This document shows positions 8,338 to 22,545 of a stretch of 64,000 nucleotides of DNA, piece after piece. The stretch covers positions 1,054,001-1,118,000 of the forward strand of contig CAVSWH010000001.1 of the NCBI GenBank assembly GCA_963731625.1, given 5' to 3'. This DNA is from PALSA-555 sp963731625. GTDB taxonomy: Bacteria > Actinomycetota > Acidimicrobiia > IMCC26256 > PALSA-555. Numbering within the stretch: position 1 is the first letter of the stretch; the number at the start of each line of letters is the position of its first letter. The translations under genes and the position numbers were made by a program. The notes under the pieces were generated by a model. The model saw only the letters and a program-made list of their open reading frames with translations, was not told the origin of the DNA and did not search any database.

Positions 8338-9702
8338 GTGGGCGTCCGCATCGGCGGCGGTCAGGGCTTCTACGGGGACACGCCGCGCTCGGTCGCCGGC
8401 CTCCTCGACGCCGGCGTCGAGTACCTGTGCCTCGAGGCGCTCGCCGAGCTGACGCTCGCGATCCTCCAGAAGGACCGTCAGCGGGACGAGGCGCGCGGCT
8501 TCACCCGCGACCTGCCCGCGTACCTGCACGCCGCCCTCCCCGCGGTGGCGGCCGGACAGGTGAAGGTCATCACCAACGCGGGCGGCATCAACCCGACCGC
8601 CGCGGCGCGCGCCGCGATCGACACCGCGCACGAGCTCGGCGTCTCGGGCGTGCGCGTCGCAACGGTGCTCGGTGACGACCTGGTGCCCCACCTCGACACG
8701 CTCGCCGCCGACGGCGGCCTCGCCCACCTGGACACCGGCGCGCCCTACTCCTCGTTTCCCGGCCCCGTGCTCTTCGCCGCGGCCTACCTGGGCGCGCGCC
8801 CGATCGTCGAGGCGCTCGACGCCGGCGCCGACATCGTGATCACCGGACGGGTCGCGGACGCGGCGCTGTTCCTCGCGCCGCTCGTCCACACGCACGGCTG
8901 GGCGTGGGACGACTGGGACCGCCTCGCCGCGGGCACGCTCGTCGGGCACCTGCTCGAGTGCTCCGGGCAGAGCGCGGGCGGGAACCTCAGCACGGACTGG
9001 GCGAGCGTGCCCCATCCGTGGGACCTGCCGTACCCGGTGGCCGACGTCGAGGCCGACGGCACCGCGGTCATCACGAAGCCGGACTCGCTCGGCGGGCGGG
9101 TGACCTTCGACACCGTGCGCCACCAGCTCCTCTACGAGGTGCACGACCCGGCCGCCTACCTGTCACCGGACGTCGTCGCCGACTTCACGTCCGCCACCTT
9201 CGACGACGAGGGCCACGATCGGGTGCGCGTCACCGGCGTGCGGGGCACGCCCGCGACCTCGACCTACAAGGCGCTGCTCGCCCACCACGCGGGCTGGGCC
9301 GGTGAGGCACGCGTCGCGTTCTCGTGGCCCGACGCGGCCGAGAAGGCCACCGCCACCGCGGCGATCTTCGCCGAGCGGGTGCGCAGCGCCGGGCTGGACG
9401 TCGAGGAATGGCGCTTCGAGCGCTTCGGCGTCGACGCGCTCGGCGGCCCGACGGTCCCCCCGCCGCACGACGAGGCGCCGGAGGTCCTGCTCCGCGCCGC
9501 GTGGCGCTGCGCCGACGCGCGGACCGCGGCGCTCGTCGGGCGCGAGCTCGTCCCCCTCACCTTGTCCGGGCCGGCCGCCGGCATGACCGGCGTCGGCCGC
9601 GGCGGCACGAGCCCCTCGGAGCTGGTCGGCTTGTGGCCCACCCTCGTCGACAAGGCCGCGGTCGACGCGCACGTGCGCGTGTCGGTCGAGGAGGTGTCAT
9701 GA
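8338..9702 (+). CDS. AtuA-family protein (DUF1446, acyclic terpene utilization-like)
   Basis: The protein has 454 residues from GTG 8338, three bases after the amidase stop. The opening VRIGGGQGFYGD, the ITNAGGINP segment near residue 80 and the GADIVITGRVADAAL segment near residue 165 are typical of the AtuA/DUF1446 family. AtuA is required for citronellol and geraniol degradation in Pseudomonas, but its exact reaction is not established and many homologues occur outside terpene pathways. No AtuC/AtuF-type carboxylase is seen here, so a terpene role should not be assumed. The TGA overlaps the next gene's ATG by 4 bp, making a coupled pair. Confidence 0.82.
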   Translation: MGVRIGGGQGFYGDTPRSVAGLLDAGVEYLCLEALAELTLAILQKDRQRDEARGFTRDLPAYLHAALPAVAAGQVKVITNAGGINPTAAARAAIDTAHELGVSGVRVATVLGDDLVPHLDTLAADGGLAHLDTGAPYSSFPGPVLFAAAYLGARPIVEALDAGADIVITGRVADAALFLAPLVHTHGWAWDDWDRLAAGTLVGHLLECSGQSAGGNLSTDWASVPHPWDLPYPVADVEADGTAVITKPDSLGGRVTFDTVRHQLLYEVHDPAAYLSPDVVADFTSATFDDEGHDRVRVTGVRGTPATSTYKALLAHHAGWAGEARVAFSWPDAAEKATATAAIFAERVRSAGLDVEEWRFERFGVDALGGPTVPPPHDEAPEVLLRAAWRCADARTAALVGRELVPLTLSGPAAGMTGVGRGGTSPSELVGLWPTLVDKAAVDAHVRVSVEEVS

Positions 9703-10100
9703 GGCGCACGCTCCACGATCTGGGCTGCGGCTACCGCGCCGGCGACAAGGGCGACATCTCCAACGTCGCGCTGTTCGCACCCGACGAGGCCGTCTACGAC
9801 CTCGTGCGTGCCGAGGTGACGGCGGCACGCGTCAAGGCCCACTTCGGCGCGTTCGTGCGTGGCCGCGTGGACCGCTACGAGGCCCCGAACGTCCGTGCGC
9901 TCAACTTCGTGCTCCACGACGCCCTCGGCGGCGGGGGTCCCCAGTCGCTGCGCGCCGACAACCTGGGCAAGACGCTCGGCGGTGCGCTCGTCCGCCTCGA
10001 GATCGAGGTCCCCGACGCGCTCGCCGATCGCCGCGCGCGGCCGCCCGACGTCGGCTGGGCCACGACGATCCTGCGCACCCTCCCCGGCACCGCGTCCTGA
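9699..10100 (+). CDS. small AtuA-associated protein (AtuA C-terminal-domain homologue)
   Basis: The protein has 133 residues from ATG 9699, inside an ATGA overlap with the AtuA-family gene. It opens LHDLGCGYRAGDKGDISNVALF, characteristic of the small domain that in some bacteria is fused to the C-terminus of AtuA. The split-gene arrangement suggests the two products form one complex. GDKGD is a conspicuous conserved loop. The protein is soluble and its biochemical role is unknown. The gene faces the signalling gene ending at 10168. Confidence 0.8.
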   Translation: MRRTLHDLGCGYRAGDKGDISNVALFAPDEAVYDLVRAEVTAARVKAHFGAFVRGRVDRYEAPNVRALNFVLHDALGGGGPQSLRADNLGKTLGGALVRLEIEVPDALADRRARPPDVGWATTILRTLPGTAS

Positions 10101-10167
10101 CGCTCCGGCGGCGCCGGCGCCGGGCTCGGCCCCCGGTCGCGCCCTCCGGCCCCGATGACGCGCTGCG
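10101..10167. other. convergent intergenic gap with GC-rich palindromes
   Basis: This 67-bp gap separates two converging genes. It contains CCGGCGCCGG and other short inverted repeats that could fold, but no T-run follows on either strand, so a terminator is possible rather than shown. Confidence 0.25.
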
Positions 10168-13104
10168 CTACTCGGGTCGGTGCTGCGTCGCCCATGCCTG
10201 GGCGAGGACCGGCGGCAGCGGCGAGGCGAACCAGTCGCCCTGGGCCCGCGCGCAGCCACTGGCCTTGAGCCGACCGGCCTGCCCGGCGGTGTCGACCCCC
10301 AGGGCGGTGGTCGTCAGCCGGAGCTGCCCGGCAAGATCCACGATCGCCTCGACGATCGCGTCGTCGACCGGATCCAGGCCGAGCCCGTGGACGAACCCGC
10401 GGTCGATCTTGACCTGGTCGACGGGCAGCTGCTTGAGGCGCACGAGCGGCGACGAGCCCGACCCGAACTCGTCGAGCGCCAGCCGGACGCCGAGCTCGCG
10501 CAGCTGGTTGAACAGCGCACGGGTGCTCGCCGTGTCACGCAGCAGGACCTGTTCGGTGACCTCGAAGGAGAGCAGCGCGGGGTCGAGGTCGGTGTCCAGG
10601 ACCGTCTTGGCGATGGTCGTCGCGAGGTGCGGGTCGGCGAGGTCGGCGGCGCTCAGGTTCACGCTCGTGACGAACGGGCCCCAGTCCGGGTGCTCCTGGT
10701 GCCAGACGGACGCGGTGCGACAGACCTGCTCGCGCGACCATTCGCCGATCGGGCGCATGAGGCCCGACTCCTCGGCCACGGTGACGAACTCCGCCGGCAC
10801 GAGCAGACCGCGGCGTGGGTGCTCCCACCGCAACAGCGCCTCGAAGCCGGCCAGCGCACCGGTCGCGAGGTTCACCACCGGCTGGTAGTGGATGACGAGG
10901 CCGCCATGGTCCAGCGCGTGCCGCAGCTCGCGCTCGGTGTCGAGGCGCGCGACGACGTCCTCGCGCAGCCGCGCGTCGAAGAGCTCGGCGCGGTCGCGTC
11001 CCCGTTCCTTGGCGCGGTACATCGCCGCGTCCGCGTCGCGAATCAGCGCCTCGGGCGGGCGCCCGTCGGCCATGGCGATCCCGATGCTCGCGGTGACGAC
11101 GACCTCGACGCCCTCCACCTCGAAGGGCTCGCGTGCGACCGCGAGCAGCCGCTCGGCGAGCGCCACCGCGTCGTCCGGACCGGTGAGCTGCTCGCACACG
11201 ATCACGAACTCGTCGCCGCCGAAGCGCGCGACCAGATCGCCGGGGCGCAGCGCGTCGGCGAGGCGCTGCCCCATCGACACGAGGAGCCGGTCGCCGGCGT
11301 CGTGTCCGACGCTGTCGTTCAGGACCTTGAGGCGGTCGAGGTCCAAGAACATGACGGCGACGTCGGACCCGCCGCGGCGCTCGTGCCGGCCGATGAGCCG
11401 GAGCCGATCGAGGAGCTGCTCCCGGTTGGGGAGCCCGGTCAGGGTGTCGTGGAGGGCCTGGTGGGCGAGACGTGCCGCGCTGCGGTCCCGCTCGATGGCC
11501 ACCGCCGCCAGACTCGCGGCCATCTCGAGGAGCCGTCGATGACGCGGCTCGGGCTCGGTGTCATCGCCGCGGAGCGCGAGCACGACGCCGAGGTGGCGTC
11601 CAGCTCCCGCGTCCCCGACGGGGATCCCCCACCAGCTGGCGAAGCCGTGCTCGGCGAGCGTCGCGCCGAGCGGCGGGTTGGTGGGGTTGATCGTGTAGCG
11701 CACCGGCGCCTCGGCGAGGCCCGGTCGGTCCGCCGGGATCGCCAGCCCTTCGAACGCCTCCACGCAGCGGCTCGGCAGGCTCGGCGCCGCCGCGACGTGC
11801 ACGACCCGGCGCTCGTCGGTGAGCGCGACGACGGCACGAGCGTCGTCGATCCAGCCCTCGACGAGGCGCGCGACCGCGTCGAGCGTCGTGGTGAGCGGGA
11901 CGCCCCGGGCGACGCCCTCGAGGATGCGAGCCTGCTCGGCCGCCACCAGCTCGGCGCGGCGGCGGTCGGTGACGTCGCGCCCGTCGACGAGCACCCCGCC
12001 GATCGCCGGGTCGTCGAGCAGGTTCACGGCGATCGACTCGATCCAGCGCCACGACCCGTCACGGTGACGGATCCGGTGCTCGAGCGGCACGGGCGGGCGA
12101 TGGTCGAGGATCTGGCCGGCGAACGCGGCCGCCACATCGTCGCGTTCGGCCGGGTGGAGCAGCTCGACCGCCTGGCGGCCGATCAGCTCTTCGGGCGCAT
12201 ACCCGACGACCTGCTCGTGCGACGGGCTCGCGTACACGAACCGGCCGGTGTCGTCGTAGATGGAGAGGAGGTCCTGGGAGTTGTCGACGAGCGCGCGGCT
12301 GCGGCGCTCGAGTCGGCGGATCGCGGCGTCGCCCCGGAGCCGGTCGGTGACGTCGATGACCGTGCCGACGTGCCCGGCGAAGCGGCCGTCGGCGTTGTAG
12401 CGGGGCACGCCGACGTCGGCGACCTGGCGGTACGAGCCGTCGGCGACGCGCAGCCGGTAGTCGAGCTCGGAGGGCTCGGGGCGGCCGACGCGATCGCGGG
12501 CGCCGGCGGCGACCCGGGCGCGGTCGTCGGGGTGCAGCCCGTCGAGCCAGCCGTCGCCGAGCTCCTCGTCGGGGGTCCGGCCCGTGAGCTCGTACCAGCG
12601 GCGGTTCCGGAACACGACGTCGCCGACGGCGTCGCTCATCCACATCATGACGGGGGCCTGGTCGGCCGCCTCCCGGAACAGGGCCGGGCTGGAGGCGGCG
12701 GCCTCGGCCTCGACCCGCGCCGTGATTTCCCGGGCGTTGACCAGGAAGCCCTCGACGTCTGGGTCCAGCACCCGGTTCGTGAGCACGAGCTCGACGTGGC
12801 GCCAGTCCCCGTCGCGGTGGCGGCAGCGCACGGCGAGCGGCGGCGTCGAGGCCCGGTCGGCGAGGCCGTGAACCGCCGCGGCGAGCTCGGCCGTGTCGTC
12901 GGGGTGCACGAGGTCGAGCGCCGGGCCGTCGAGGAGCTCGTCGGGGCGGTAGCCGAGGACGGCCTCCACCGAGGGGCTCACCCACGCGACGGACCCGCCG
13001 GCGTCGTCGACGCCGATGACACCCCACGCGTGCGTGCCGGACAGCCGCGAGTCGGCCCACCGGGACGCAGCACGTGACGCCGGTCGCTCCCCCCGGTCAG
13101 TCAC
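10168..13104 (-). CDS. cyclic di-GMP signalling protein: PAS-PAS-PAS-GAF-GGDEF-EAL
   Basis: The protein has 978 residues from GTG 13104 and no membrane spans, so it is cytoplasmic. Three PAS domains (about 25-140, 145-265, 270-390) each carry the GYxPxEL or GRTPDEE signature, a GAF domain covers about 395-545, the GGDEF domain about 560-715 and the EAL domain about 735-975. The diguanylate cyclase signature GGDEF is intact at 629-633, with an RxxD inhibitory site (RPGD) five residues before it. The EAL domain keeps EALL (755) and VKIDR, but has D878-E879 where active phosphodiesterases have DDFG, and GVDT where they have GVET. It therefore probably makes c-di-GMP; hydrolysis may be weak or lost. 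The inputs are unknown. Confidence 0.9.
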   Translation of the reverse strand: MTDRGERPASRAASRWADSRLSGTHAWGVIGVDDAGGSVAWVSPSVEAVLGYRPDELLDGPALDLVHPDDTAELAAAVHGLADRASTPPLAVRCRHRDGDWRHVELVLTNRVLDPDVEGFLVNAREITARVEAEAAASSPALFREAADQAPVMMWMSDAVGDVVFRNRRWYELTGRTPDEELGDGWLDGLHPDDRARVAAGARDRVGRPEPSELDYRLRVADGSYRQVADVGVPRYNADGRFAGHVGTVIDVTDRLRGDAAIRRLERRSRALVDNSQDLLSIYDDTGRFVYASPSHEQVVGYAPEELIGRQAVELLHPAERDDVAAAFAGQILDHRPPVPLEHRIRHRDGSWRWIESIAVNLLDDPAIGGVLVDGRDVTDRRRAELVAAEQARILEGVARGVPLTTTLDAVARLVEGWIDDARAVVALTDERRVVHVAAAPSLPSRCVEAFEGLAIPADRPGLAEAPVRYTINPTNPPLGATLAEHGFASWWGIPVGDAGAGRHLGVVLALRGDDTEPEPRHRRLLEMAASLAAVAIERDRSAARLAHQALHDTLTGLPNREQLLDRLRLIGRHERRGGSDVAVMFLDLDRLKVLNDSVGHDAGDRLLVSMGQRLADALRPGDLVARFGGDEFVIVCEQLTGPDDAVALAERLLAVAREPFEVEGVEVVVTASIGIAMADGRPPEALIRDADAAMYRAKERGRDRAELFDARLREDVVARLDTERELRHALDHGGLVIHYQPVVNLATGALAGFEALLRWEHPRRGLLVPAEFVTVAEESGLMRPIGEWSREQVCRTASVWHQEHPDWGPFVTSVNLSAADLADPHLATTIAKTVLDTDLDPALLSFEVTEQVLLRDTASTRALFNQLRELGVRLALDEFGSGSSPLVRLKQLPVDQVKIDRGFVHGLGLDPVDDAIVEAIVDLAGQLRLTTTALGVDTAGQAGRLKASGCARAQGDWFASPLPPVLAQAWATQHRPE

Positions 13105-13215
13105 GAGCGCCGGTGTGGTCCGTCCCCACGGCCCGCGTCGTCGTCAACGGACCCACCTCGAGCAAACGGTACCCTCGCCCTCGTCGACGGAACTCTAGAT
13201 CGCTTCTCGGCGCCC

Positions 13216-17601
<4,386 letters not shown>

Positions 17602-17619
17602 GCCGTCCGGGTCGACGCG

Positions 17620-18438
17620 ATGCCCGAAGGCGACACGATCACGCGCACGGCACGCACCCTGCACACCGCGCTCGCCGGGAAGCGCGTGACACGCCTCGAC
17701 ATCCGGCGCCGAACGGGCGCGAGGCCCGTGCCGGGGACGAACGTCGTCTCGGTCGAAGCGCGAGGCAAGCACCTCCTCGTGCACTTCGGTGACGGGCGGT
17801 CCTTGCACACCCACCTGCAGCTCCACGGCAGCTGGCACCTCTACCGCGTCGGCGAGCCGTGGCGACGCAGCCGCGCGCAGGCGCGCGTCGTGCTCGAGGT
17901 CGACGACGGCACCGTCGCCGTCTGCTTCGCCGCACCGATCGTCGAGCTGCTCGACGCACGTCGACCCCGCCGCGCCGCGGCAGGGCTCGACTCGCTCGGT
18001 CCCGACCTGTGCCGAACCGACGCCGACCTCGACGACGTCCTCCGACGGCTCGCCCGCATCGATCCCGCCGTCGAGATCGCCTCCGCGCTGCTCGACCAGC
18101 AGGTCGCCGCGGGAATCGGCAACGTCTACAAGAGCGAGGCGTGCTTCGCCTGCGGCGTCGACCCGGCCGCGCCCGTCGGCGCGCTCGGCGCCGCCACCCG
18201 CCGGGCACTGTACGAGCGTGCGGCGACGCTGCTGCGCGCCAACCTCGGCCGGTCGCACCGCGTCACGGTCTCCGGTGGGCTCGCCGTCTACGGCCGCGCC
18301 GGCGAGGCCTGCCGACGCTGCGGCACGCCGATCCGGCGCCGCCGGCAGGGCACCCCGGCGCGTTCCACATACTGGTGTCCCACCTGCCAGCCGCCCGTGT
18401 CACCCTCCGGTCGAACGATGGGACCGACACCCAGCTGA
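17620..18438 (+). CDS. nei: endonuclease VIII-like DNA glycosylase/AP lyase (Nei)
   Basis: The protein has 272 residues from ATG 17620. The catalytic N-terminus MPEGDTI (P2 nucleophile, E3) is diagnostic of Nei rather than Fpg. The helix-two-turn-helix segment LLDQQVAAGIGNVYKSE is present near residue 155, and the C-terminal zinc finger is C-x2-C-x18-C-x2-C with the conserved ARST arginine. It removes oxidised pyrimidines and cuts the abasic site. It lies directly after lhr and is probably co-transcribed. A second family member with an altered zinc finger is encoded at 39898-40710. Confidence 0.92.
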   Translation: MPEGDTITRTARTLHTALAGKRVTRLDIRRRTGARPVPGTNVVSVEARGKHLLVHFGDGRSLHTHLQLHGSWHLYRVGEPWRRSRAQARVVLEVDDGTVAVCFAAPIVELLDARRPRRAAAGLDSLGPDLCRTDADLDDVLRRLARIDPAVEIASALLDQQVAAGIGNVYKSEACFACGVDPAAPVGALGAATRRALYERAATLLRANLGRSHRVTVSGGLAVYGRAGEACRRCGTPIRRRRQGTPARSTYWCPTCQPPVSPSGRTMGPTPS

Positions 18439-18547
18439 GCGAGGGCGCCGCATCCGGCAGAAGGGCCGCGTGACCCGCTGATTCGGGTGGGACGCCCGTA
18501 GACTGTTTCGGCAGGCCGGGGCCCGTTCCGTGCGGAAGAGCAGTCCG

Positions 18548-21521
18548 ATGAAGCGTCGCTACAGCCTCGCCGTCCCCCTGGCTGTCGCCGCGATCCTGCT
18601 CGGCACGGCGGCCGGCGCGGCCGCCCAAACCCAGCCCGGCCCGACAACGACCTCGACGACGCAGCCGCCGACGACGACCGCCCCGCCCAGCACCCCGGGC
18701 CACGTCCAGTCGGTGAGCCAGCCCGTCCCGGACCAGTACATCGTCACGCTCAAGGGCGTCACCCCGTCGAGCGTGCCCACCGAGGCGAACCAGCTCGCCA
18801 ACAAGCACGGCGGCTCCGTCTTCTACGTGTACCAGCACGCCCTCCGGGGCTTCGCCGTCCGCATGAACCCCGGGCAGGCCGCCGCGCTGGCAGGGGAGCC
18901 CAGCGTGGCGTCCGTCACCGAGGACGGGCTCGTCCGCACCACGACCATCCAGCCTCCGACGCCTGGCACGACCCCCGACTGGGGCGACGACCGCATCGAC
19001 CAGCCGAACCTGCCCCTCGACGGCCTCTACCACTACGGCGCCAGCGGCTCGGGCGTGACTGCGTACATCATCGACACCGGGATCCAAGGGCAATCTCACC
19101 GATTTCGGCGGGCGAGCCACCTTCGGGGTGGACGAGGTCGGCGGTGAGCCGCCGCTCGTCGACTGCAACGGGCACGGCACCCACGTCGCCGGCGAGCTCG
19201 GCGGCAGCACCTACGGCGTCGCGAAGTCCGTGTCGCTCGTCGAGGTCCGCGTCCTCGGGTGCAACGGGATCGGCAGCGACACGCAGGTCATCGCCGGCGT
19301 CGACTGGGTCACCAACAACGTCAACAGCCCCGCGGTCGCCAACATGAGCCTCGGCGGCGGCCAGGACGCGCCGCTCGACCAAGCGATCGTCGCGTCGGAG
19401 CAGCCCGTCCGCACGACGGCTGCTGACGGTCACACCACGCTCAACAGCACGCAGGTGACAGTGGCAGACGCGAACTTCACATCGGCCGACGTGGGGCAGC
19501 GCTTCCGGGACAGCCAGAGCCTCTTCCCCGCCGGGACGTTCGTCGAGTCGGTCACGAACTCGACGACCGCCATCGTGAGCAACCAGGCCACGAACACCTC
19601 CACGAACGACATCTTCTCGATCGGCGCGGGCGTGTCCTACGCCGTCGCCGCCGGCAACAGCAACGGGGCCGACGCCTGCCAGTTCTCGCCGTCGGACCTC
19701 GGCGGTGCGAACAGCGCGACGCTCACCGCGGCGGCCAGCGACATCACCGACCATCAGGCGTCGTTCTCGAACGTCGGCCCCTGCGTCGACCTCTACGGAC
19801 CGGGCGTGAACATCACGTCGGATTGGCCCGGCAACGGGGTCGCGAGCTGCGGCGGGAACACGAGCACCACGACGTGCATCCTGAGCGGGACGTCCATGGC
19901 GACGCCCCATGTCGCCGGTACGGCCGCGCTCTACCTGAGCGCGAACCCGACCGCCTCACCCGCGGCGGTGAAGACGGCGGTGACAGCTGACGCGACGCCC
20001 AACGTCATCGTCGGCGTGACCGGCACCAACACGCCGAACAAGCTCGACTTCACCGGGCCGAGCCCGCCCGGCGTGACGGCCACCGTCAGCGGCCCAACCT
20101 CCGTCCATCTCTCGTGGACCGCACCGGCATCGAACGGCGGGAACCCGATCACCGCATACAACGTCTACCGGGGCACCCAGAGCGGCAATGTCAGCACGGT
20201 CCTCGCGATGAACCTGAGCCCCTCGACGACGACCTTCGATGACACCGGGTTGAGCTGCGGCCAAACCTTCTATTACGAGGTCTCCGCCGTGAACGTCGTC
20301 GATCCGGCGCCGAACGACGCCCGGTCGATCGCGGCCACCGCCGCGCCCTGCGGCGGCGCGTTTAAGTCCGGTGCCTCCCGCGCGGCTCCTCGACACGCGT
20401 CCCGGCGAGCACACGATCGACAACATGTTCGCGGGCGGCGGCCCCATCGGTGGCGGTCAGTCACTCACGTTGCAGGTCACGGGCCGCGGCACCGTGCCCA
20501 ACGACGGGACGGTGACATCGGTCGTCCTCAACGTGACGGCGACCGATGAGACCGCTCCCTTCAGCTACGTGACCGTGTACCCGACGGGTGAGCCACTGCC
20601 GCTCGTCAGCAATCTGAACACCGTGCGGAGCACGACCGTCCCCAACCTGGTCACCGTCGAGGTCGCCCTCGAGCGGCCAGGTGACCATCTACAACAGCGA
20701 GGGCAGCACCGACGTCGATCGCCGACGTCTTCGGCTACTTCGACAACGGCACCGGCAACAACTCCCTGTACACCCGCTCTCCGCACCGCAGCGGGTCCTC
20801 GACACGAGGATCGGGCTCGGCGCGCCGCAGGCCCCGGTCAGCCGGGACAGACACTCACCCTGAAGCTGGCAATGGCGAGTCCGCCCCCGCCGGTGGGCGC
20901 GACGGCCGTCGTCATGAACGTCATCGCCGTCAGCCCGAGTGCCGCGGGCTACCTGACGGTCTACCCGGCCGACGAGTCACCCATGCCGCTCGCCGTCGAA
21001 CCTGAACTTCGGCACCGGCGTGACGATCGCGAACCTGGTCACAGTCCCCATGAGCGGGGCGCGACCCCACAGGTAAGTCAACATCTACAACAGCACGGAC
21101 ACGACCGATGTAGTCGCCGACGTCGCCGGCTACTACGTCCCGAGCGGCACAGCGGCGCGCTCCACTACACGGCTGTCTCGCCGACGCGGATCCTGGACAC
21201 CCGGATCAACCTCGGCGACTCGGGCCCGTGGGTGGTGGCCAATCGATCACGCTGGGCGTGGCCGGTCGCGGTGGTGTCCCCGCGTCAGGTGCGCAGGCCG
21301 TCGTGATCAACACGACCGAGACGCAGTCAACGTCGATGAGCTTCCTCACGGTCTGGCCCTCAGGGATGACGCCGCTGGCGTCGAACCTAAACTTCGACGC
21401 GAACGAGACGTTGCCCAACCTGGTGAACGTAGGGCTGAGCGGTGGTCAGGTACAGATCTACAACAGCCAGGGAACCGTTCACGTCATCGGCGACGTCGCG
21501 GGCTACTACGAGACGAACTGA
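18548..21521 (+). pseudogene. secreted subtilisin-like (S8) protease with FN3 and three C-terminal repeats, about ten frameshifts
   Basis: From ATG 18548 (GGAAGAG upstream) the product has a signal peptide, a Thr/Pro-rich linker, an I9 propeptide and the S8 domain. The catalytic Asp is in YIIDTGI, the His in NGHGTHVAG and the Ser in GTSMATPHVAG. A module with the pattern ADVGQRFRD-PAGTF-V interrupts the S8 fold between the Asp/His half and AVAAGNSN. An FN3 domain (about 20080-20340) and three repeats of about 120 residues follow, each running from LDTR through VTVYP, SNLN and IYN to ADVxGYY (about 20371-20745, 20780-21150, 21160-21521). Frame changes are needed near 19086, 20361, 20673, 20716, 20775, 20841, 20996, 21075, 21160 and 21230. 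Protein similarity is preserved across each shift, so errors in the sequence are as likely as true decay. Confidence 0.75.
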
Positions 21522-21541
21522 GAGCGGCGCGACCGCCTGAT

Positions 21542-22545
21542 TCACAGCGTGGCGAAGGCCGGCGCGGCCGCGACGAGCTCGGCGGCGAGGTCCGCATCAC
21601 CCTCGACGCTGCGCACGAGATCGCCGGCGGGCAGGCGCTCCGCGGCGAGCAGGCACCAGTCCAGGGCACTGGCCGTCAGCGTCACGTCGGGCTGGCCCGA
21701 CGCCGTGTCCTCTGGATCGAGGGCCACCTGCCATACGCCGCCACCGGGACCCGTGAGCACCATTCGAGCAGTGCGACCCGGCCGGGCGCGGCCCATCGCG
21801 TGGAGCCCCGGCGGGCAGTGTCCGCATCGCGAGCGCCGCCATGAGGCCGAGGTCATCCCCGGGCGGCGGGTCGCTCGAGGCGCCGCGGACACGACGGAGA
21901 TCGTCGCGGTGCACCCAGCTCTCGAAGGACCGAGCGGTGAGCGCGTCGGCCGGTGACATCGGCAGGCCGATCCACTGCGACGTGCGACTCCGCGGGTGGG
22001 CGGCCTCGTGCCCAGCTGTCGACGGCGGCCACCGCCTCGCGCCAGAGTGCGAGCACGTCGTCGACGGACCGACCGCGGAACCGCTCGACCAGCACCGTGG
22101 TGCGCTCCTCGACGTCGTCGACCTCGACGTCGTCGACGGGGTGCCCGACCGCCTGGGCGAGCAGCGACTCCTGCGCGGCGAGATGCACCACAAGGGACCA
22201 GGCGCTGAGACCGTTCGCCGTCTCGACGTCGTAGTCCGCGGCATCGAGCCCTTCGAGCTCGCCGCCGAGCCGCTGCGCCTCCGCGTCGTACAGGCGTCGC
22301 GGCGACGTCGATCGAATCGCCGAGCGTCGTCGCCAGGACGGCAGTCGCGGAGCGGTGGGGGCGGCTCGCTCGCTTCGAGCGCGCCGAGCCACGCGGCCGC
22401 CGTGCCCAGGCGCTCGGCTTCGTCGGCCAGGTCGGGCTCGGCGGCGCAGCAGCGTCCTCGACGGCGGTCGGCCTCGTCGGGGTCGCAGGCGTGCAGCGCG
22501 TAGGCGCCGCAGGAGCTCCTCGAGCGCGCGGTCATCGAACGTCAC
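21542..22545 (-). pseudogene. anti-sigma factor fused to a DinB/mycothiol-type (MDMPI) domain, several frameshifts
   Basis: GTG 22545 overlaps the sigma factor stop by 4 bp. The pieces, in several frames, read as a short anti-sigma N-terminal region containing AYALHACDPDEADR, then a maleylpyruvate-isomerase-like DinB bundle (about 22265 to 21855) with WSLVVHLAAQE and SWVHRDDLRR, which supply the usual metal-site histidines, then a C-terminal SCP2-like part ending PAFATL. Proteins of this plan occur beside SigK-type sigma factors in actinobacteria. The N-terminal region would bind the sigma factor in the cytoplasm. At least four indels break the frame, near 22500, 22320, 22010 and 21800. Whether the DinB domain binds metal or mycothiol here is unknown. 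Confidence 0.62.

Noticed and set aside
10180..13077. A 965-residue open frame on the plus strand opposite the PAS/GGDEF/EAL gene
   Set aside because: Composition is typical of antisense frames in GC-rich DNA and it has no recognisable domain, while the minus strand shows many conserved motifs.
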